Shown here piece after piece: positions 34,368-40,522 of a stretch of DNA of 54,871 nt. A program made the position numbers and the translations under genes. A model generated the notes under the pieces. That model was not told where the DNA came from, searched no databases, and saw only the letters and a list, made by a program, of their open reading frames with translations. Positions within the stretch are counted from its first letter, which is position 1. Every line of letters begins with the position of its first letter. Location: NCBI GenBank assembly GCA_049975325.1, contig JBNGDW010000001.1, positions 1 through 54,871 on the forward strand. Direction: 5' to 3'. Source of the DNA: JBNGDW01 sp049975325 (lineage in GTDB: Bacteria > Cloacimonadota > Cloacimonadia > JGIOTU-2 > JBNGDW01).

Positions 34368-36155
34368 TTATAGATTAAAGTATTTGCTTCGCCAATCCTT
34401 CACCTTTGCTTCTGCCTTTGCTTTGCGATACCACTCGTTATATATTCGGTTTTCTTTTTGCCGCAACAGCTTAGCTCTTAACTCTTCCTTTTCTTCCTCG
34501 AAATTTTGCATATCAGGAACTTGATATTCGAGAATTTTCGCCACATAATATCCATTCGTACCGGGGATAAGTCCTGTAATTCCCCCCTCTTCTTTTACTG
34601 CAAGAATAGCATTAACAAGTCTATCTTCTCTACCTATACCTGATATATAACTTTCCTTTTTAAGGAAATCGGTAGTTTTAATTTCCAAACCATATTGTTC
34701 TGCAATATCGTAGAAATTTTCTGGAGTTATTTTAGTAGCTATACTATCAGCCATTTCTCCAACCCGTCGCAGTTTCTTCTTTTTTTCTATTTCTGATACA
34801 ATTCTGTCTCTCACTTTCTCAATATCTTCATAATGTTCACCAATCTTGTAAGATACCATTGCAATGATGTAATCTCCGTTATCAGTTTGAAATGGTTCTG
34901 CCACGCTGCCAACCTTATTGGAAAAGGCAAAATCAATCAGCATTTTGGCCCTCCCAATATCAGGAAGATAGCTGCTTTCTTTTTCAAATTCAGGAGTTTC
35001 TTGCACTTCATATCCCATATCTTTTGCCACTTTTTCAAAATCCTCTTCTTGGCAGAGATTATATAGGTTAAACGCAGCTTGTTCCAGATTCTGTCGGGTT
35101 GCAGCACTCGGAGCCTCTCTTATCAAAATATGACTTGCTTTAACCTCTTTTTCACCCTGATCATTGTATCGTATATCTGTAACTTTTATAATATGCCACC
35201 CAAATCGTGACTTAATTGGCTCGCTTATTTCACCCACATTTAGAGCAAAAGCCGCTTCTTCAAATTCAGGCACCATTCTTCCTCTGCCAAAGAATCCCAG
35301 ATCTCCACCCCTCTCGGCTGAAGGGTCTTCTGAATACTCCAAAGCCAAATCTTCAAATTTTTCACCCTGCTGCAGCATCTCATAAATCTCATTGATTCGT
35401 TCCTCAGCCGCCTTTCTGTCTGCAGGAGTCGGCTCTAAAGGGAGTCGTACATATTTAAGTTTACGCTGAGGAGGTTTTTTATATTCCTCCAAGTGCTGCT
35501 CATAATATCTCACTATTTCTGCTTCTGTTACCTCCACCGAATCAATCATTTCAGGGGAAAAAACCATAATATCTGCCTTTGCTTTGGTGTTTTCATCGAT
35601 ATAATGTTCTCGTAGTTCGTAATCGGTGATAACAGCAGTAGACCTGATAATATTTACAAGTTTCTCATAAGGTAAACTCTGAAAATAATAGTCTTCTAAC
35701 CAACTCCAGTCATAGGATGGGTTCTGAAGTGCGCTAAGATATTTCTGCTGGTCAAATTGCCCCTCTGTTTGGAAGACTTCTGATTGTTTTATCATTGGCA
35801 GGGGTTCATTTATCATCTTATTTGCCACTTCTCTTGCAGATACCTCAATACCATATCGTTCAATAGCTTTATTCAAGATTATCATATCCACAAGTTGCTC
35901 CCATGTTTGATCATTCAGTCTTCTTATTGTAGTTTCATCCAGTTCAGCATCAGAATTACTTTGTAGATAATTAGAATAGGCATTTTGAAGCATCTGGTAA
36001 TATTCTTCATAGCGGATTTTCTCTCCAGCAATCTCACCTACATAAGGCTTTTCGCGAAAGATTTCGCTGATTCCCATAGTTGCCATTCCAACGACGAATA
36101 TAATCGCAATTATCCAGATAATAGGACGAGCCATTTTACGCATCTTATCAAGCAT
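34368..36155 (-). CDS. ppiD: PpiD/SurA-type peptidyl-prolyl cis-trans isomerase
   Basis: A 595-residue periplasmic foldase tethered to the inner membrane. The N-terminus has a membrane helix (about 12-30, PIIWIIAIIFVVGMATMG). A SurA-N-type helical chaperone region (about 35-215) and a parvulin (PpiC) domain follow (about 220-345). The parvulin marks are LALEYSEDPSAERGGDLGFFGRG, VPEFEEAAFALNVGEIS and KSRFGWHIIKV. KASHILI at about 350 suggests a second, worn parvulin domain. It probably assists folding of outer-membrane or secreted proteins; two large secreted proteins lie directly downstream on the same strand. Homologues vary in domain number, so the symbol is by similarity. Confidence 0.85.
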   Translation of the reverse strand: MLDKMRKMARPIIWIIAIIFVVGMATMGISEIFREKPYVGEIAGEKIRYEEYYQMLQNAYSNYLQSNSDAELDETTIRRLNDQTWEQLVDMIILNKAIERYGIEVSAREVANKMINEPLPMIKQSEVFQTEGQFDQQKYLSALQNPSYDWSWLEDYYFQSLPYEKLVNIIRSTAVITDYELREHYIDENTKAKADIMVFSPEMIDSVEVTEAEIVRYYEQHLEEYKKPPQRKLKYVRLPLEPTPADRKAAEERINEIYEMLQQGEKFEDLALEYSEDPSAERGGDLGFFGRGRMVPEFEEAAFALNVGEISEPIKSRFGWHIIKVTDIRYNDQGEKEVKASHILIREAPSAATRQNLEQAAFNLYNLCQEEDFEKVAKDMGYEVQETPEFEKESSYLPDIGRAKMLIDFAFSNKVGSVAEPFQTDNGDYIIAMVSYKIGEHYEDIEKVRDRIVSEIEKKKKLRRVGEMADSIATKITPENFYDIAEQYGLEIKTTDFLKKESYISGIGREDRLVNAILAVKEEGGITGLIPGTNGYYVAKILEYQVPDMQNFEEEKEELRAKLLRQKENRIYNEWYRKAKAEAKVKDWRSKYFNL

Positions 36156-36321
36156 ATCAACTCCTTAAAAAGTTTTTCTATAATTAAGGGACAATTTTAG
36201 ATCCTAAAAAATTTATGCAAGTTTTTTGCTAGAACTTTTTTACAATTTAAGCTTGACAAACTTTTTGCCAACTTTTTCTGATTTGATCAATTAAAATTCA
36301 AATCCTCTTTAAGGGATAGTT
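36156..36321. promoter_or_regulatory. Divergent intergenic region with T-tract repeats
   Basis: This 166-bp gap must hold start signals for the ppiD gene (leftward) and the gene at 36322 (rightward). It contains four similar tracts of the type (A)A-C/G-TTTTT(T), at about 36218-36230, 36232-36243, 36258-36269 and 36270-36280, and a TTGACA at 36253-36258 with no good -10 at 17 bases. The tracts may bend DNA. No confident promoter can be placed. Confidence 0.3.
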
Positions 36322-36690
36322 ATGGCAACAGATAAAGATAAGCTTTTTTACCGTATTTTCAAAGAAGATGCTGAAGAGATGGGCATGGATATGAAGGAAT
36401 TCTATCGCAAGAGAAGAAAGGGACTTTATCCATTTCTTACTCCGGAAAAAAAGGTAGTGTGGCTAAAAAGGGAAATGTTTAAAATTGCAGCAGCAAAGAA
36501 AATTTCAGAAACATCCAGCTCTACTCTCAAAAGAAAAAGTCACAGGGGACACAGTCATAAAAACGATATAGATATAGACCTTACAAATATACTTCCACAA
36601 GGTAGCTTTAAATATTTCTTCTTAGGTGTTGGGGCTATGCTCATATTGTACCTTGTGGTCAAATTAATTGAAGCGATAATATTGGGTTAA
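36322..36690 (+). CDS. Small tail-anchored membrane protein, unknown function
   Basis: A 122-residue protein. The first 60 residues are charged and helical (FKEDAEEMGMDMKEFYRKRR), with no domain I recognise. A basic, His/Ser-rich linker (about 68-82) follows, and then one C-terminal membrane helix (about 98-120, YFFLGVGAMLILYLVVKLIE). The layout is a tail-anchored cytoplasmic protein. Its last 4 bases overlap the converging DUF374 gene. AAGGGA (36310-36315) lies before the ATG at 36322. The compact layout supports a real gene, but its function is unknown. Confidence 0.65.
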   Translation: MATDKDKLFYRIFKEDAEEMGMDMKEFYRKRRKGLYPFLTPEKKVVWLKREMFKIAAAKKISETSSSTLKRKSHRGHSHKNDIDIDLTNILPQGSFKYFFLGVGAMLILYLVVKLIEAIILG

Positions 36691-37313
36691 AATGATATTC
36701 TTTTGCCAAGATTAGTCAGCACCTGTTTAAGTTGTTTGCCAGCATTGCTCATCTGTTCCGCTGACTTCACAAGAATCGGTTCACCATAAATCACCCGGGC
36801 ATGAGAAAATGGTAATGGAAGAATAAAATTATCCCATGTTGGAAGTATCAACTTTCTTTTTGCGTCGGCTGACATCGGGATTATCGGTTTTCCTGCTTTA
36901 TAAGCAAGATATAAAACCCCCTCATGAATATGCTCTTTAGGCCCTCGCGGTCCATCTGGAGTAATCCCAATATCATATTTGTTGATCTTTGAAATCAGCT
37001 CTCTCGTGGCTACCGCTCCCCCTCTTGTAGTAGACCCCCGTATTGCGCCATAACCTAATTTTGATAAAGCAAGTGCAATATATTCTCCATCCCGGTGGCG
37101 TGAAATCAGCACCTGGATATCCTCAAAGCTATGCTGATAAGCCAAAATAAGCATTCTGTTGTGCCAAAAAGCATAAATAACTGTTTTGTACCTAGATTTT
37201 GCCTCATCTACAATATGTTTGTTAATTGTTTGGATACGGAGGCTCCCTATTAGCAATTTAATCAGGTAAGGACCGAATAATTTAACCAGTTTCTTCTTTG
37301 TCTTCTGTTTCAT
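36687..37313 (-). CDS. DUF374 lysophospholipid acyltransferase-family protein
   Basis: A 208-residue protein of the DUF374 / LPLAT-like family. VIYAFWHNRMLIL (about 44-56) carries a H-x-x-x-x-type acyltransferase motif variant. SRHRDGEYIALAL, GAIRGSTTRGG and GITPDGPRGP (about 116-125) are strongly typical of the family. Members are thought to acylate a lipid A precursor or other envelope lipid at the inner membrane. It overlaps the end of lpxB by 32 bp on the same strand, which supports a lipid A role and tight coupling. The exact acyl acceptor cannot be read from the sequence. Confidence 0.85.
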   Translation of the reverse strand: MKQKTKKKLVKLFGPYLIKLLIGSLRIQTINKHIVDEAKSRYKTVIYAFWHNRMLILAYQHSFEDIQVLISRHRDGEYIALALSKLGYGAIRGSTTRGGAVATRELISKINKYDIGITPDGPRGPKEHIHEGVLYLAYKAGKPIIPMSADAKRKLILPTWDNFILPLPFSHARVIYGEPILVKSAEQMSNAGKQLKQVLTNLGKRISF

Positions 37314-38430
37314 TCAAAAAGGAGTGTATAATTTCTGTAACTCTATACGATGCTTTCTTTTCTCCCAGCCCTTTTTTTATTTTCTGCAGATTATTCTGCA
37401 TCTTGATATAAAGACGAGGATTATCCAAAATTTTTTGTATTTCTGAAACTATCTTTTTGGTACTTGCATGGTGTTGAATCAATTCTGGCACAATCTTCTC
37501 TCCCACGATTATATTGGGAAGGGCAATCATATCCACGCGCACCAGCCAGCGAGCAATTAAATAGGAAATCCATGAGGTTTTATACACCGCAATCAAGGGC
37601 GTCCCAATGTATGCAGTTTCTAAGCTGGATGTACCAGATTTGCATACAACAAGATCACTGTATTGCATCAATTCATAAGTATCTTCAACAATGGCTACAG
37701 AATCACCAACTGGCGAAATAATGCTATTATACAAGGAGTGTGACACGGTATCTACATAAGAGAAAAGAAACTCATATTGACCTCCCTGCAGCTGCTGGAC
37801 AGTCTCTGTCATAACCGGTAAGATGCGATGGATCTCAATATCTCTACTACCGGGGATGAATCCTAACCACCTCTTTTGTGGATCCAGGTTATATTTTTCC
37901 GCAAAGCTCTGTTTAGAAAGCTTCACATCTATCTCTTCTACGATTGGATGGCCTACAAATTCAGCTTCACCTCCCATTGATTCATATATTTTTTTTTCAA
38001 ATGGAAGTATTGTAGCAATCTTATCAGTGTACTTGATGATTTTGTGAATTCGATTTTTTTTCCAAGCCCATATCTGGGGAGAAATATAATAAAGGACCGA
38101 GAAGCCATATTGTTTTGCAATTTTTGCTATGCGTAGATTTAATCCTGGATAATCTACAAGCAAAACAAGATTGGGCTTGCGTAGGATTAATTCCTGTTTT
38201 ATACGAGACATTACTTTATAGAAGAAGCCTCCATGTTGCAGAACCTCTGCAAATCCCATCACTGCAAAACGCTCAAAGGGATACAAGGTTTCGAATCCTA
38301 GCTCTTGCATCTTTGGACCTCCAATGCCCCAAAATTGTATATGAGGTTCAGTTTCTGCAAAGCGTTTTAGCACCTCTGCAGTGTGAATATCTGCTGAACG
38401 TTCCCCTACAAGCACAAAAATATTTGGCAT
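37282..38430 (-). CDS. lpxB: Lipid-A-disaccharide synthase
   Basis: This 382-residue GT19 enzyme joins UDP-diacylglucosamine and lipid X to form the lipid A disaccharide at the inner membrane. The N-terminus MPNIFVLVGERSADIHTAEV has the family start (normally G-E-x-S-G-D-x-x-G/A; here GERSADIHTA). The body has FWGIGGPKMQELGFETLYP, MGFAEVL, LVLLVDYPGLNLRIAK, YYISPQIWAWKK, LPFEKKIYE and FVGHPIVEE. The C-terminal domain has CKSGTSSLETAYIGTPLIAVYKTS. Length is normal. It is the first gene of a pair with DUF374; the divergent DUF2007 gene begins 130 bp away. Confidence 0.94.
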   Translation of the reverse strand: MPNIFVLVGERSADIHTAEVLKRFAETEPHIQFWGIGGPKMQELGFETLYPFERFAVMGFAEVLQHGGFFYKVMSRIKQELILRKPNLVLLVDYPGLNLRIAKIAKQYGFSVLYYISPQIWAWKKNRIHKIIKYTDKIATILPFEKKIYESMGGEAEFVGHPIVEEIDVKLSKQSFAEKYNLDPQKRWLGFIPGSRDIEIHRILPVMTETVQQLQGGQYEFLFSYVDTVSHSLYNSIISPVGDSVAIVEDTYELMQYSDLVVCKSGTSSLETAYIGTPLIAVYKTSWISYLIARWLVRVDMIALPNIIVGEKIVPELIQHHASTKKIVSEIQKILDNPRLYIKMQNNLQKIKKGLGEKKASYRVTEIIHSFLNETEDKEETG

Positions 38431-38559
38431 AGAGGAGTTTTTAAAAAAGAGTATTTATGTCGTCAAGTTAATTGGGGGATATATAGGCCACAGAGTAAAT
38501 TATCTTTCTCATATTACTAAAAAATTTTATTTTATAATAAAAATTAAAGGGAGTATAGA

Positions 38560-38823
38560 ATGGATGAAGATTGGGTAATAATATTTCACGCAAGCGGAGA
38601 GACAGAAGGGTACCTAGTAAAAGGAAAACTTGAAGATAGCGGCATCCCTGTAAGACTGTCTCAAGAGGCTATTGGAAAAATTTCTGGTCTAACATTGAAC
38701 GGTTTAGGAGATGTAAAAGTCCTTGTTCCTGCTGACTACAAAGAGAAGGCAAAAAATATATTAGAAAAAGCAATGAATAATGAAAAGGGAAAAGGGAAAA
38801 GGGAAAAGGGAAATGAGGAATAA
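38560..38823 (+). CDS. DUF2007-like small protein with repeat-encoded tail
   Basis: An 87-residue protein resembling the DUF2007 (putative signal-transducing, PII-like fold) family: WVIIFHASGETEGYLVKGKL, then SGIPVRLS, then VKVLVPADYKEKAKNIL. The recognisable domain ends near residue 72. The last 15 or so residues (NEKGKGKREKGNEE) are encoded by the AAAAGGG heptamer repeat at 38783-38810, so the tail looks like a by-product of repeat invasion or expansion. AAAGGGAG precedes the ATG. Function unknown. Confidence 0.7.
   Translation: MDEDWVIIFHASGETEGYLVKGKLEDSGIPVRLSQEAIGKISGLTLNGLGDVKVLVPADYKEKAKNILEKAMNNEKGKGKREKGNEE
38783..38813 (+). repeat. AAAAGGG heptamer repeat (polypurine tract)
   Basis: Four tandem copies of AAAAGGG (38783-38810) followed by AAA, within a purine-only stretch on the plus strand. 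The repeat falls inside the 3' end of the DUF2007-like gene. It faces a polypyrimidine tract about 300 bases downstream. Confidence 0.9.
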
Positions 38824-38884
38824 ACCACAAGCACCAATGCCCGAAATGCAAAACAGTCAAGCCAAAAAATGTTGGGAACTTGTA

Positions 38885-38972
38885 TGGAGTGCAACAACCG
38901 TGTTGTTGCATGCAAAATCACCCAGTAGAATAAGAAATCAGATTCTACAGGGCAAGCGGATTTTGCACTCCA
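38885..38972. repeat. Nested inverted-repeat element
   Basis: Outer arms TGGAGTGCA (38885-38893) and TGCACTCCA (38964-38972) are perfect complements. Inside are a hairpin TGCAACAAC-CGT-GTTGTTGCA (38890-38910), arms TGCAAAATC (38911-38919) and GATTTTGCA (38959-38967), and arms GTAGAAT (38925-38931) and ATTCTAC (38942-38948). Some arms overlap, so alternative folds compete. It could be a small non-autonomous mobile repeat or a structured RNA. Confidence 0.75.
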
Positions 38973-38993
38973 AAAGGCGGATAGAATTTTGGA

Positions 38994-39042
38994 CAAATTT
39001 GCCTGCCCCGTAAGGAGTGAAGCGACTGTACGGGGAAATTTG
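38994..39042. repeat. Second inverted repeat with two-step stem
   Basis: Outer arms CAAATTT (38994-39000) and AAATTTG (39036-39042) surround inner arms CCCCGTA (39006-39012) and TACGGGG (39029-39035). A 5-base bulge (GCCTG) lies on one side, with a 16-base loop. All arm pairs are perfect. No T-run follows directly, so it is not a standard terminator. Confidence 0.75.
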
Positions 39043-39084
39043 TTTGTTAGAATTTGTTTATTATTTGATATTTGTTATTTGCGA

Positions 39085-39100
39085 TCCGCCAGTTGGCGGA
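39085..39100. repeat. Short palindromic repeat, perfect copy
   Basis: TCCGCCAGTTGGCGGA: 7-bp arms TCCGCCA and TGGCGGA around GT. Related copies lie at 10599-10614, 39460-39475 and, more worn, 39494-39509. Confidence 0.8.
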
Positions 39101-39105
39101 GAATT

Positions 39106-39204
39106 GTTTCCTGTCTCCTGTTTCCTGTCTCCTTTTCTCCTTTTCTCCTTTTTTCCCTTTCTTCCAGTCTCCCCGTCTCATCTTTTTTCCTGCTTCCATT
39201 TTCC
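39106..39204 (+). repeat. Polypyrimidine tract with 14-bp tandem duplication
   Basis: Nearly all C and T on the plus strand. It starts with two perfect tandem copies of GTTTCCTGTCTCCT (39106-39119, 39120-39133), then CTCCTTTT-type units. It is roughly complementary in character to the AAAAGGG tract at 38783. Confidence 0.8.
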
Positions 39205-39318
39205 GTGGAAAGAAAAAAATTGAAGAAAAAACTTGAGAGGGAACTTTGGGAATGATAAATTTGGTTTCAAATCTTGACATGATTTAAAGGCAGTATTTAA
39301 AGTTGACTATAGAAATAG

Positions 39319-39345
39319 TTTCGTGCTTTTTCGTGTGTTTCGTGG
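39319..39345 (+). repeat. TTCGTG-rich tract
   Basis: Three spaced TTCGTG units in 27 bases (TTTCGTGC, TTTTTCGTGTG, TTTCGTGG). It looks like a short degenerate minisatellite within the non-coding stretch. Confidence 0.55.
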
Positions 39346-39459
39346 AAAAATAAAAAACTTGACAAGAAATCTTTACAGAGTTCAATTTGTTTATTATGAA
39401 AAAACAAAGAAAAGGATTAAAATTGAATGTACAGAGGATAATCTCTAAATGGGATTCTT

Positions 39460-39475
39460 TCCGCCGGCTGGCGGA
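39460..39475. repeat. Short palindromic repeat, variant copy
   Basis: TCCGCCGGCTGGCGGA: arms TCCGCC and GGCGGA with a four-base centre. It is the same family as 39085-39100, with changes only in the middle. Confidence 0.75.
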
Positions 39476-39493
39476 TAAAATCATTTTTCCTTA

Positions 39494-39509
39494 TCCAGCG
39501 GTTGGCGAA
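39494..39509. repeat. Short palindromic repeat, degenerate copy
   Basis: TCCAGCGGTTGGCGAA differs at four of 16 positions from the copy at 39085 and lies 34 bases after the variant at 39460. Pairing is weak, so it may be a decayed copy. Confidence 0.4.
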
Positions 39510-39844
39510 TTTAATCTTTCATTTGTAGCCCCCCCCACACACACGGATACAATTTATCACAAGTAAGCAAGTTACATAAATTTTACTTTTTATTATTCCC
39601 TATTCAGGGAAAATATCTCACAAAAGTTGGAAAGAATAAATTCACTCAGAGCCTGCCTTTCTATTTTTCTTCCCGTAATAGAGAGGCATATGCGGATGGA
39701 AGAAACTCCCTTTTGTTTATGCCAGCCCAGAGATGAATGTTCATTATCATAGTTGAGGGAATACTTCTCATCTTATACCGAAAGGTAAATATATGCCCGG
39801 GTGAGAGGGAAAAGTAGAAAGCGGGAAAAATTTGGAGGAATAAA

Positions 39845-40429
39845 ATGAGGGGAAAAAGGTTCTTTGTAGGTATAATACTTATCTCTTTAGTATTGTTACC
39901 TGCATTAGGTCAAAGTGTAGAGATTGGCGAAGGAGACCTGGATAAGATTGCGGAATACTTCCAGATCAGTTTTTTACCTACCGAGGGGAGGGTCTACTAT
40001 TGTGAAATAATCAGCGATAATGTACATCTACTTCAGTTAGCAACTGAAAGCCAAAGCGAGTTAATCAATGAGTTGGATGCTACACTGGCTATAGCAGATG
40101 CTAATGATTGGAAAGCTGTCATAGATAAGATAAATAACCAGCTATTACCTCTTGCAGATAGTATTGAAGATTCAAAGCAAAAGCAAATGATAAAAGATTT
40201 ATTGGAGTTGCAGAAATATATATGTGAAATGGAGATAGACTATGTAGGAATTCCTAAGGACTTTGAATCTAATATTACTGATCACTTGACTGGCGATGGG
40301 GAATACACCTTGAAGGGCGTATCAGTACATATTTCAGATTGTTCTATTATTACGATTGGTGATACCTCTATACATCTATCAGGTTGTACCAAGCTAACTT
40401 TTAGTTATACTCTGCCGAAGATATTCTAA
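39845..40429 (+). CDS. Secreted protein of unknown function
   Basis: A 194-residue protein with a signal peptide (MRGKRFFVGIILISLVLLPALG, cleaved near residue 22). The mature part is mostly helical (about 30-135) with a beta-rich end (about 145-194). It has four cysteines (in YYCEI, YICEM, SDCSI, SGCTK) that could form disulfides. GGAGGA precedes the ATG, giving a confident start. I do not recognise a family. It is followed after a strong hairpin by a SUMF1-domain lipoprotein, and the two may be expressed together at different levels. Confidence 0.65.
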   Translation: MRGKRFFVGIILISLVLLPALGQSVEIGEGDLDKIAEYFQISFLPTEGRVYYCEIISDNVHLLQLATESQSELINELDATLAIADANDWKAVIDKINNQLLPLADSIEDSKQKQMIKDLLELQKYICEMEIDYVGIPKDFESNITDHLTGDGEYTLKGVSVHISDCSIITIGDTSIHLSGCTKLTFSYTLPKIF

Positions 40430-40469
40430 CCGCTATCAATTCCTGCAGAATGATTCATAACTAACTCAT

Positions 40470-40505
40470 AAGGGAGCAATACTAAGCATTCTAGTATTGC
40501 CCCTT
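40470..40505 (+). terminator. Strong intergenic hairpin (partial terminator or processing site)
   Basis: Left arm AAGGG-A-GCAATACTA (40470-40484) pairs with TAGTATTGC-CCCTT (40492-40505) over 14 base pairs with a single bulged A and a 7-base loop. No U-run follows (AACAATTTGG), and the next start codon is 18 bases downstream. It may stabilise the upstream mRNA or act as an attenuator rather than a full terminator. Confidence 0.65.
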
Positions 40506-40522
40506 AACAATTTGGGGAAACT

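Larger units (their letters stand above)
38824..39844. other. About 1 kb without a convincing gene, rich in repeats and hairpins
   Basis: Open frames here are short, lie across repeats, and give low-complexity or unnatural proteins, so I call no gene. In order it holds a nested inverted repeat (38885-38972), a second inverted repeat (38994-39042), a short palindrome (39085-39100), and a pyrimidine tract with a 14-bp tandem duplication (39106-39204). Further on are a TTCGTG-rich tract (39319-39345), two more palindrome copies (39460-39475, 39494-39509), a run of eight C followed by AC repeats near 39528-39544, and a small CCCT/AGGG hairpin near 39598-39613. The last 200 bases probably contain the promoter of the gene at 39845, which I cannot place. 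Confidence 0.75.

Noticed and set aside
38669..39280. Several overlapping open frames of 66-88 codons on both strands
   Set aside because: They run across polypurine/polypyrimidine tracts and inverted repeats and give low-complexity peptides with no ribosome binding sites.
39396..39565. Open frame of about 55 codons starting MKKQRKGLKLN
   Set aside because: It spans two palindromic repeat copies and a C-run; the composition is not protein-like and there is no clear ribosome binding site.
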